Shown: positions 1-5,344 of the stretch, one piece after another
How positions within the stretch are numbered: position 1 is the stretch's first letter
How the letters are laid out: every line of letters starts with the position of its first letter
Assembly (NCBI GenBank): GCA_003694875.1
Contig: RFJN01000241.1
Location: forward strand, 1-6,540
DNA: 6,540 nucleotides
From: Planctomycetota bacterium
GTDB lineage: Bacteria > Planctomycetota > J058 > J103
Direction: 5' to 3'
Made by a program: the position numbers and the translations under genes
The notes under the pieces: model-generated
What the model was told of the DNA's origin: nothing
The model's database searches: none
What the model saw: only the letters and a program-made list of their open reading frames with translations

Positions 1-545
1 AGCGCGCGTTCGAGCAGCGCGATGACCTCCTCGTCCGAGAGCGGATCGAGCACGAGCACGCGCGCGCGCGAGCGCAGCGCCGGAATCACCTCGAAGCTCG
101 GGTTCTCGGTCGTGGCGCCCACGAGCACGAGGGCGCCCGACTCGACCGGCGGCAGCAGCGCGTCCTGCTGCGAGCGGCTGAAGCGGTGGATCTCGTCGAG
201 AAACAGCAGCGTGCGCGCTCCGCCGGAGGCGATGCGTTGGGCCGCCGCGTTCGCGAGTTCCCGCACCGCGCGCACCCCGCTCGAGGTGGCGCTCAGACTC
301 TCGTAGCGCAGCCCCGCCTCGCGCGCGAGCAGCCGCGCGATCGTGGTCTTGCCGCAGCCGGGCGGGCCCCACAGGATCATGGACGGCAGCAGCCCGGTGC
401 GCAGCGCCTCGCGCAGCATGCCGCCCGGCGCGAGCAGCCGCCGCTGTCCCACGACCTCGTCGAGACAGCGCGGACGCATGCGTTCGGCGAGCGGCGCCGC
501 CGCGCGTGCGAACCGGTCCCGGAGCGCGTCGAACAGTTGTGCCAC
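1..545 (-). CDS. rarA: Replication-associated recombination protein A (AAA+ ATPase), N-terminal part
   Basis: This is the first 181 codons of RarA (MgsA), of the RarA/WRNIP1/Mgs1 family, and the rest lies beyond the left edge. The family is a clamp-loader-like AAA+ ATPase that acts on stalled replication forks and on recombination intermediates in the cytoplasm. Visible motifs are the family N-terminus PLAERMRP (residues 18-25) followed by VVGQ (31-34), Walker A GPPGCGKTT (60-68), Walker B LFLDEIHRF (114-122) continuing into SRSQQDALLP, sensor 1 GATTENPSFE (143-152), and the arginine-finger stretch LRSRAR (157-162). The start is a GTG at 545-543, with GGGAG at 555-551 placed five bases upstream. 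The next in-frame ATG (residue 23) would cut into the conserved N-terminus. The gene begins 29 bases after the dipeptidase stop and is probably cotranscribed with it. Function is assigned by clear family motifs, and only the C-terminal part is unseen. Confidence 0.95.
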   Translation of the reverse strand, partial: MAQLFDALRDRFARAAAPLAERMRPRCLDEVVGQRRLLAPGGMLREALRTGLLPSMILWGPPGCGKTTIARLLAREAGLRYESLSATSSGVRAVRELANAAAQRIASGGARTLLFLDEIHRFSRSQQDALLPPVESGALVLVGATTENPSFEVIPALRSRARVLVLDPLSDEEVIALLERA

Positions 546-574
546 CTCGGCTCCCGACTCGTCGGGCCCGCGTC

Positions 575-1555
575 TCAGCGGCCGTGGCCTGTGCCGGCCG
601 TGCCGAAGACGCGGGCGAAGTTGCCCCACAGGATCTTTTGGAGCACGGGGCCGCGCAAGCCCGAGGCCTCGAGCGCGGAGACGAGCGCACCGTAGCGACC
701 CGGGTGCTCGAGCCCCTGCGGTCCGTCGGGGATCCCGTCGAAGTCGCTGCCGATCCCCACCGCGTCCTCGCCCGCGCGCTCGAGCAGCGCGTGCACGTGG
801 GCGACGACATCGTCGATCGTGGCGCGCGCACCGTCGGCGACGAGGAACGCGCTGAAGAGGTTGACCCCGATCACTCCGCCGGTCTCCGCGATGGCGCGGA
901 TCTGCTCGTCGCGCAGGTTGCGGGGGTGCTCGCACAGCGCACGCGCGTTCGAGTGCGAGGCGATCACCGGCGCGCGCGCGCGCTCGAGCACGTCCCAGAA
1001 TCCCGATTCGCTCAGGTGCGAGACGTCGACGAGCATGCCGAGCCGCTGCATCTCGTCGACCACCTCGCGGCCGAAGCGCGTCAGCCCCCCGCCGGTCTCC
1101 TCCTCACCGCACCCGTCGGCGATCGCGTTGCGACCGTTCCACACGAGCCCCATCGCCCGCACCCCGAGCCGCCGCCAGGTGCGCAGGAGTTCGATGTGCT
1201 CGAGACACGCCACCCCGTTCTCGATGCTCAACACGAGCGCGATCGCCCCGCCGTCGACGATGTCGGCGACCCGGCGGCCGGGCGTCGCCACGCGCACGCG
1301 GCCAGCGCTCTCGCGCTCGAGCCGGTGCGCGATGTCGATCATGCGCGCGGTGCGCACCACCGGGTGCTCGCCGCGTCCGTCGCGCGTGAACAGCGCGCAC
1401 ACGAGCGCGCCCACCCCGCCGGCTTCGAGTCGCTCGAGCGTGCAGTGCAGCCCGTCCTCGGGCGCGTCGCCCTGCGGCTGTGCGGACAGGAAGGCCTCGA
1501 GCGGTCGGTCGAGCAGCCGCGACAGCACGTCGCTGTGGCAGTCCCAGATCCTCAC
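575..1555 (-). CDS. Membrane-dipeptidase family (peptidase M19) zinc hydrolase
   Basis: The product is a 326-residue protein of the M19 (renal/membrane dipeptidase) family, amidohydrolase-fold enzymes with a binuclear zinc site that cleave dipeptides, including some containing D-residues. Probable metal ligands are in place: HSD near the N-terminus (His7, Asp9), Glu112 in SIENG, His180 in LVDVSHLSE, His201 in ASHSNAR, and the acidic GIGSDFDG motif (267-274). The length matches the compact bacterial form. There is no signal peptide, so it should be cytoplasmic despite the historical name. The start is GTG at 1555-1553, sharing the GTGA overlap with the asd stop. A GGAGG motif lies seven bases upstream, inside the asd 3' end, so translational coupling is likely. 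The same frame stays open far upstream through asd, but that extension has no homology-like sequence. The natural substrate cannot be read from the sequence; peptide recycling is a reasonable guess. Confidence 0.94.
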   Translation of the reverse strand: MRIWDCHSDVLSRLLDRPLEAFLSAQPQGDAPEDGLHCTLERLEAGGVGALVCALFTRDGRGEHPVVRTARMIDIAHRLERESAGRVRVATPGRRVADIVDGGAIALVLSIENGVACLEHIELLRTWRRLGVRAMGLVWNGRNAIADGCGEEETGGGLTRFGREVVDEMQRLGMLVDVSHLSESGFWDVLERARAPVIASHSNARALCEHPRNLRDEQIRAIAETGGVIGVNLFSAFLVADGARATIDDVVAHVHALLERAGEDAVGIGSDFDGIPDGPQGLEHPGRYGALVSALEASGLRGPVLQKILWGNFARVFGTAGTGHGR

Positions 1556-2595
1556 CCCGTTCCCTCCGGAGCGTTCGCCTGCGGCGTCGCGCGCTCTCCG
1601 ATCCCGAAGGCGCGTTCGGCGATCTGCACCGCGTTGAGGGCCGCGCCCTTGCGCAGCTGATCCCCCACCACCCACAGCGCGAGCCCGCGCGGGTGCGAGC
1701 GGTCGGCGCGGATCCGGCCCACCGCCACGTGGTCGCGGCCCGAGACGTCGAGCGGGGTGGGATACCGGCCAAGCTCGGGATCGTCGATGACCTCGAGCCC
1801 GGGAGCCTGCTCGAGCAGCGCGCGGGCCCGCTCGGGCAACAGCGGTCGTTCGAACTCGAGCTGCAGGGCGACCGCGTGCGCGCGCGGCACCGGCACGCGC
1901 ACGCAGGTGCTCGAGACCCGCAGCGCGGGGCAGCCGAGGATCCGGCGGCTCTCGCGCTCGATCTTGAGTTCCTCGCGCGTGTAGCCCCCCGGCTCGAAGC
2001 GGTCGATGTGCGGGATCACGTTGTGCGCGAGCGGCCGGGGCAGCACTTCCGGCGGCGGCGGCTGTTCGCCGGCGGCGAGCGCGCGCTGCTGCCGCTCGAG
2101 CTCCTCGAGCGCCCGCGCCCCGGCGCCGGAGGCCGCCTGGTAGCTCGCGCACACGAGCCGCTCGAGTCCGGCCTCCCGGTGCAGCGGCGCCACCGCGAGC
2201 AGCGCGATGATCGTGGTGCAGTTGGGGTTGGCGACGAGACCGGTGTGGGCCGCGAGTGCGTCCGGATTGACCTCCGGCACCACGAGCGGGACGTCCTCGT
2301 CCATGCGAAACGCGCTCGAGTTGTCCACGACGAGCCCCACACGCCCGCGCAGCGCCGGGGCGAGCCGGCGCGCGAGTGTGGATCCGGCGCTCGTGAGCAC
2401 GAGATCGAGACCGGCGAGCGCGTCGGGATCGAGCGGCTGCACCGCGACGGTGCGCTCGCCGAAGGGGAGGTGGCGCCCGGCCGAGCGGGGCGAGGCAAAC
2501 AGGCGCAGCTCGCGCACGGGGAAGCGACGCTCGTGCAGCACCCGGAGCAGCTCGCGCCCGACCGCTCCCGTGGCGCCGACGATCCCCACCCGCAT
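1552..2595 (-). CDS. asd: Aspartate-semialdehyde dehydrogenase
   Basis: The 347-residue enzyme reduces L-aspartyl-4-phosphate with NADPH to L-aspartate 4-semialdehyde, the branch point for lysine/diaminopimelate, methionine and threonine. The N-terminal nucleotide loop is GATGAVG (7-13). NSSAFRMD (92-99) carries a conserved arginine probably used for phosphate binding. The catalytic cysteine is Cys126 in NPNCTT, the SYQAASGAG motif carries Gln153, and the catalytic histidine is probably His240 after CVRVPV (231-236). The C-terminal signature is LWVVGDQLRKGAALNAVQIAE (307-327). All catalytic positions are present, so this looks like an active enzyme and not a degenerate usg-type paralogue. The start is ATG 2595-2593 with GGGGAG upstream; an earlier in-frame start would only add an arginine-rich, unconserved extension. 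The gene follows the serine hydrolase after a 65-base gap and overlaps the dipeptidase start by four bases. Confidence 0.96.
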   Translation of the reverse strand: MRVGIVGATGAVGRELLRVLHERRFPVRELRLFASPRSAGRHLPFGERTVAVQPLDPDALAGLDLVLTSAGSTLARRLAPALRGRVGLVVDNSSAFRMDEDVPLVVPEVNPDALAAHTGLVANPNCTTIIALLAVAPLHREAGLERLVCASYQAASGAGARALEELERQQRALAAGEQPPPPEVLPRPLAHNVIPHIDRFEPGGYTREELKIERESRRILGCPALRVSSTCVRVPVPRAHAVALQLEFERPLLPERARALLEQAPGLEVIDDPELGRYPTPLDVSGRDHVAVGRIRADRSHPRGLALWVVGDQLRKGAALNAVQIAERAFGIGERATPQANAPEGTG

Positions 2596-2613
2596 GCGTC
2601 GCTCTCCCCGGCC

Positions 2614-2656
2614 CCTTCGCGCCCGTGCGGCCGTATCGTAGGCGGCGGCGCGAAGG
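2614..2656 (-). promoter_or_regulatory. Inverted repeat between the hydrolase gene and asd
   Basis: CCTTCGCGCC (2614-2623) and GGCGCGAAGG (2647-2656) are a perfect 10-bp inverted repeat around a 23-base loop, which itself can form a 4-bp inner stem (2630-2633 with 2643-2646). It starts five bases after the hydrolase stop codon and ends 18 bases before the asd start codon, filling the only sizeable gap in the operon. No T-tract follows on the minus strand, so it is not a canonical intrinsic terminator. It could be an RNA-processing or stability element, a weak attenuator, or chance in GC-rich DNA. Confidence 0.4.
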
Positions 2657-2660
2657 CGCG

Positions 2661-3722
2661 TCAACGCGGCGGGCCGCCGGTGCGCAGCGCGGCGAGCAGC
2701 GCGAGGGCGACCGCGTCGGCGCGCGGTCCCGCGCTGCTGTTCGCCACGACCGCGATCTCAACCGACGGTCCGATCGCGGCGAACGCACTCGCGCCGGGAC
2801 CGGTGCCGCTGTGGCCCACAAGCGGTGCGAAGGGGCCCGCCTGCTCGCACAGCAGCCCGAGACCGCAGGCGGGCCGCCCGAAGGCGACGGGCAGGCGCGG
2901 GACGGCCCGCCAGGCGGTCATGGCCGCACGCGCCCGCGGGCCGAGCAGCGATCCCGCCACGATCCCGTGCATCAGCCGGGCGAGTTCGGCCGCGGTCGAG
3001 GCGAACAGCCCCAGACCGAAGGCGCCGGGATCGAGGGTGGTGCGCACGTCGATCCAGCCGCCCTCCGGATCGCGCTGCCAGGCCGGCGCGAGCTGCAGCA
3101 GCGCCGAGGGGTGGGTGAGCACCCGGCTCGTGCGCAGCCCCGCCGGGCGCAGCACGAGCTGTTCGAGCGCCCGATCGATCGCGAGGCCGGTACAGCGCTC
3201 GACGAGCACGGCGAGCAGGGCGTAGCCGAGATTCGAGTAGCGCCAGCCCGAACCGGGCGGCTCGAGCCGTCCCCGGCGCAGCGACGCGAGCAGCAGCGCG
3301 CCGAGTTCGCCCGGTGCCCGCCGGCGGTGGTCATCGTCCGCAGCGAGCGCGAGTTCCCCGCCGGCGGGCAGACCCGCGGTGTGGCCGAGCACGTGGCGGA
3401 TCGTGAGATCGCGGCGTTGCAGCGCGCGCGGCAGCTCGGGCAGCTCGCGTGCGAGCGGATCGTCGAGCGCCAGTCGGCCGCGCTCGACGAGGCGCAGCAC
3501 GGCGGCGGCGAGCGCGGGCTTGTCGAGGCTGAAGACCGGGGTGGGGCGATCGGGGTCGAACGCGGCCTCGCCGCCCGGTGCGCGCCGCCCCGCAGCCACG
3601 TGCACCGCCGAGCCGGCTCGCCCCGCGCGCACCCACGCCGCGAGCCCGACGGCCCCGTCTCGCGCCGCGGCGCGTTCGAGCACGGCCCGCACGCGCTGCT
3701 CGAGCGGCACCGAGGTACTCAC
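2661..3722 (-). CDS. Serine hydrolase, beta-lactamase/class C (penicillin-binding-protein-like) family
   Basis: The 353-residue protein has the active-site layout of the beta-lactamase-related serine hydrolases, a family including class C beta-lactamases, D-aminopeptidases, DD-peptidases and esterases. The nucleophile motif SLDK gives Ser65 and Lys68, followed by the family's AAAVLRLVERGRLALDDP stretch (72-89). RHVLGHTAGLP (109-119) is the usual segment after it. YSN (Tyr162, Asn164) is the second motif, and GHSGTGPG (303-310) supplies the KTG-like third motif as HSG. No signal peptide or membrane segment is visible at the N-terminus, so a cytoplasmic location is predicted, unlike true periplasmic beta-lactamases. 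The start is GTG 3722-3720, overlapping the dprA stop as GTGA, with GGGGAG upstream. A second GTG sits four codons later. The substrate is unknown: esterase, peptidase or amidase are all possible, and resistance should not be inferred. Confidence 0.88.
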   Translation of the reverse strand: MSTSVPLEQRVRAVLERAAARDGAVGLAAWVRAGRAGSAVHVAAGRRAPGGEAAFDPDRPTPVFSLDKPALAAAVLRLVERGRLALDDPLARELPELPRALQRRDLTIRHVLGHTAGLPAGGELALAADDDHRRRAPGELGALLLASLRRGRLEPPGSGWRYSNLGYALLAVLVERCTGLAIDRALEQLVLRPAGLRTSRVLTHPSALLQLAPAWQRDPEGGWIDVRTTLDPGAFGLGLFASTAAELARLMHGIVAGSLLGPRARAAMTAWRAVPRLPVAFGRPACGLGLLCEQAGPFAPLVGHSGTGPGASAFAAIGPSVEIAVVANSSAGPRADAVALALLAALRTGGPPR

Positions 3723-4933
3723 CGAGCCCCGCTCCCCGCACCGCAGCGCCGGTATCGACCCGCACCCGCGGCCTCGATCGCCCCGGCGAGTTCGAGCTCG
3801 GTGATCGCGCCGAGCGCCTGCGAGACGGCGAGCCCGCTGCGCGCGACGATCGTGTCGAGATCGAGTTCGCCCTCCGCGAGGGACGCGAGCACGCGCCCGC
3901 GGACCTCGCCCGGCTCGCCGAGCGCCTTCGCGAGACGGTTGTCGGATGCACTCGCCGCGTCCGCACCGTTCGTGCCCGGCACGGCACTCGCCCCCTCGCC
4001 GCGGTCCTCGCCGCGACCGCCCGCGGTGTGGGTCACCCGCCAGCCCACGGCGTCGAGCAGGCTGTGGGCGCCGAGCGCGGGCGCCGCCCCCTGTTCGAGC
4101 AGCGCCAGGGTGCCCACCGCGGTCTCGTCCCCCACCCGCCCCGGCACCGCCAGGACCTCGCGGTCCTGCTCGAGCGCCCAGCGGGCGGTGATCAGCGAGC
4201 CGGAGCGCTCGCGCGCCTCGACGACGCAGACCGCCGCGGCGAGGCCGCTGACGATGCGGTTGCGACGGGGAAACTGGTAGGGGGCGGCGCGGGTGCCGAG
4301 CGGCAGTTCGCTGACGAGCGCGCCGTGTGCCGCGATCTGCTCGGCGAGCCGCGCATGCCGCCGGGGATAGACGCGATCGAGGCCGCACGGCAGCACCGCG
4401 ACGGTCCGGCCGCCCGCCTCGAGCGCCGCCTCGTGGGCGAGACCGTCGATCCCGAGCGCGAGACCACTCACGACACACACACCCGCGCGGGCGAGATCGG
4501 CGCCGATGCGGCGCGCCATGGCGCGGCCGTAGCCGCTCGCGCGCCGCGAGCCGACGACGGCGATCCGGGCGGCGTCCGGAACGAGGGCGCCGCGGACGTA
4601 CAGCACAAGCGGCGGATCGGGAATCGCAGCGAGTGCAGGCGGATAGTCCGCGTCACCGAGGGGAAGCAGGCGCACGCCACGTTCGCGGGCTCGCTCGATC
4701 TCCCGCAGGGCGTGCTCGCGCGAGGAGGTCGCGATCCGTGCGGCGAGCGGGACGCGCAGTCCGGCGCGGGCCTGCAGCGTCCCCGACGGCGCCGCCAGCG
4801 CCGCCTCGAGCGATCCGAACGCACGCACGAGCCGTTCGAGAAAGCGCGCCCCGAAGCCCCCGGCGAGCTGCAGACGCACGAGATCGCACAACGCGACGCG
4901 CGCCGCCATTTCGACCGGATCCACCGTCGACAT
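3719..4933 (-). CDS. dprA: DNA-processing protein DprA (Smf)
   Basis: The 404-residue DprA binds incoming single-stranded DNA and loads RecA during natural transformation, in the cytoplasm. Domain order is an N-terminal SAM/HhH-like region (about 10-70), the Rossmann-like DprA core (about 80-285), a low-complexity Gly/Ala/Ser/Glu linker (about 303-332), and a C-terminal winged-helix domain (about 343-397). Core signatures are DYPPALAAIPDPPLVLYVRG (96-115), VVGSRRASGYGRAMA (126-140), SGLALGIDGLAHEAAL (156-171), LPCGLDRVYP (181-190), FPRRNRIVSGLA (221-232) and ERSGSLITARWALEQ (242-256). The ATG at 4933-4931 is preceded by GGGGGAG. An internal ATG at codon 9 is possible but poorly placed. One small deviation is that the usual GTN before the final helix reads GTL (274-276). 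It is the first gene of the minus-strand operon and overlaps the hydrolase start by four bases. Presence of dprA alone does not prove competence. Confidence 0.97.
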   Translation of the reverse strand: MSTVDPVEMAARVALCDLVRLQLAGGFGARFLERLVRAFGSLEAALAAPSGTLQARAGLRVPLAARIATSSREHALREIERARERGVRLLPLGDADYPPALAAIPDPPLVLYVRGALVPDAARIAVVGSRRASGYGRAMARRIGADLARAGVCVVSGLALGIDGLAHEAALEAGGRTVAVLPCGLDRVYPRRHARLAEQIAAHGALVSELPLGTRAAPYQFPRRNRIVSGLAAAVCVVEARERSGSLITARWALEQDREVLAVPGRVGDETAVGTLALLEQGAAPALGAHSLLDAVGWRVTHTAGGRGEDRGEGASAVPGTNGADAASASDNRLAKALGEPGEVRGRVLASLAEGELDLDTIVARSGLAVSQALGAITELELAGAIEAAGAGRYRRCGAGSGAR

Positions 4934-5080
4934 GCGGGCTCCCCCACCGTGGCCCGGCGCTCGCCCCGCCCACCACCGGACAGCACCCTAACAGAGCCCC
5001 CCGACGGGCTGCGAACCGTAGGAACGGCGCAACGTCGACAGAGAAACGGAGCAGGTACGCAGCAAGCCTGGCGACGCGCC

Positions 5081-5135
5081 TCTCGATATTCCCAATTCCT
5101 CCTGCATTGCCTTTTTGTTCAAAATTCTGTGAATC
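5081..5135. promoter_or_regulatory. AT-rich island, probable promoter zone
   Basis: Bases 5081-5130 contain 31 A/T of 50, against the strongly GC-rich surroundings. It includes a T-run (5112-5116) and an A-run (5121-5124). Easily melted DNA between divergent genes is where promoters are expected. Partial -35-like hexamers exist on both strands (TTGCCT at 5107 on plus, TTCACA and TTGAAC on minus), but no convincing -10 partner is found at 16-18 bases, so no specific promoter is called. No sigma-54 GG-N10-GC element was found here. Confidence 0.3.
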
Positions 5136-5204
5136 ACCCAGAACCCACGATCCCATTCCTTGGCGTTCTGCGGCCGTCTCCCTATTGCGTTCGCACCATG
5201 CCCA

Positions 5205-5238
5205 GCGCGGACGGGTGTTGCCGGACATGCGTCCGCGC
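5205..5238 (+). promoter_or_regulatory. Strong stem-loop in the leader of the secreted-protein gene
   Basis: GCGCGGACG (5205-5213) pairs perfectly with CGTCCGCGC (5230-5238). After one G-G mismatch the stem continues for five more pairs, including two G-U pairs (5215-5219 with 5224-5228), and closes on a four-base GCCG loop. It ends 106 bases before the ATG at 5345. No T-run follows, so a terminator is unlikely. If transcription starts upstream, this would be a structured 5' leader; as DNA it could be an operator-like dyad. It does not match any riboswitch consensus I recognise. Confidence 0.4.
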
Positions 5239-5333
5239 ACCATACTCGGGCCGACGTTGGACGCTGCGGGATTGTGCCGCTCCCCGGCATCGGCAAGCCG
5301 CCGCCTGGGAGCGCACGTGGCGAGGGGACTGTC

Positions 5334-5337
5334 AGGA
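5334..5337 (+). promoter_or_regulatory. Ribosome binding site supporting the ATG start at 5345
   Basis: AGGA lies seven bases before the ATG at 5345 and is the basis for choosing that start. A competing site, GAGAAGG at 5426-5432, sits five bases before an in-frame GTG at 5438. Confidence 0.45.
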
Positions 5338-5344
5338 ACGCACC

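Larger units (their letters stand above)
4934..5344. other. Intergenic region between divergent dprA operon and secreted-protein gene
   Basis: These 411 bases hold no gene that can be supported. They must carry the promoters for the leftward dprA operon and the rightward secreted-protein gene. The part next to dprA (4934-5080) is GC-rich with only short weak hairpins. The middle (5081-5135) is an AT-rich island and the rightward part contains a strong stem-loop at 5205-5238. Several frames stay open through here, but their translations are Cys/Arg/Pro-rich and lack plausible start signals, which suggests they are not genes. One of them is a plus-strand frame entering the gene from an ATG at 5198. 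Confidence 0.7.

Noticed and set aside
506..1660. Long plus-strand frames over the dipeptidase, asd, hydrolase and dprA genes.
   Set aside because: They are Arg/Pro/Ala-rich shadows typical of high-GC DNA, opposite genes with clear family motifs.
575..2821. A 748-codon minus-strand frame that extends the dipeptidase through asd.
   Set aside because: Only the part from GTG 1555 matches M19. The upstream part is Arg/Ala-rich, and it overlaps asd, which has complete catalytic motifs.
280..4817. The palindrome CTCGAG occurs about 22 times across the minus-strand genes and not in the last 1.5 kb.
   Set aside because: Most copies inspected encode Leu-Glu with the favoured codons CTC and GAG, so codon usage and protein composition explain them without a special site.
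4995..5010. A 5-bp hairpin AGCCC/GGGCT considered as a terminator.
   Set aside because: The stem is short, no T-tract follows on either strand, and it lies upstream of both flanking genes.
4988..5107. A 39-codon minus-strand ORF starting with ATG at 5107 upstream of dprA.
   Set aside because: AAGG lies only two bases from the ATG, the peptide has no recognisable features, and it lies within the likely promoter region.
5117..5135. Imperfect dyad TTCA-N8-TGAA, considered as a LexA-type or other operator.
   Set aside because: It fits neither the CTGT-N8-ACAG nor the GAAC-N4-GTTC box and is short enough to be chance in AT-rich DNA.
5198..5344. In-frame upstream ATG at 5198 extending the secreted protein by 49 residues.
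   Set aside because: The added translation is Cys/Arg/Trp-rich, unlike the rest of the protein, and it would place the signal peptide far from the N-terminus.
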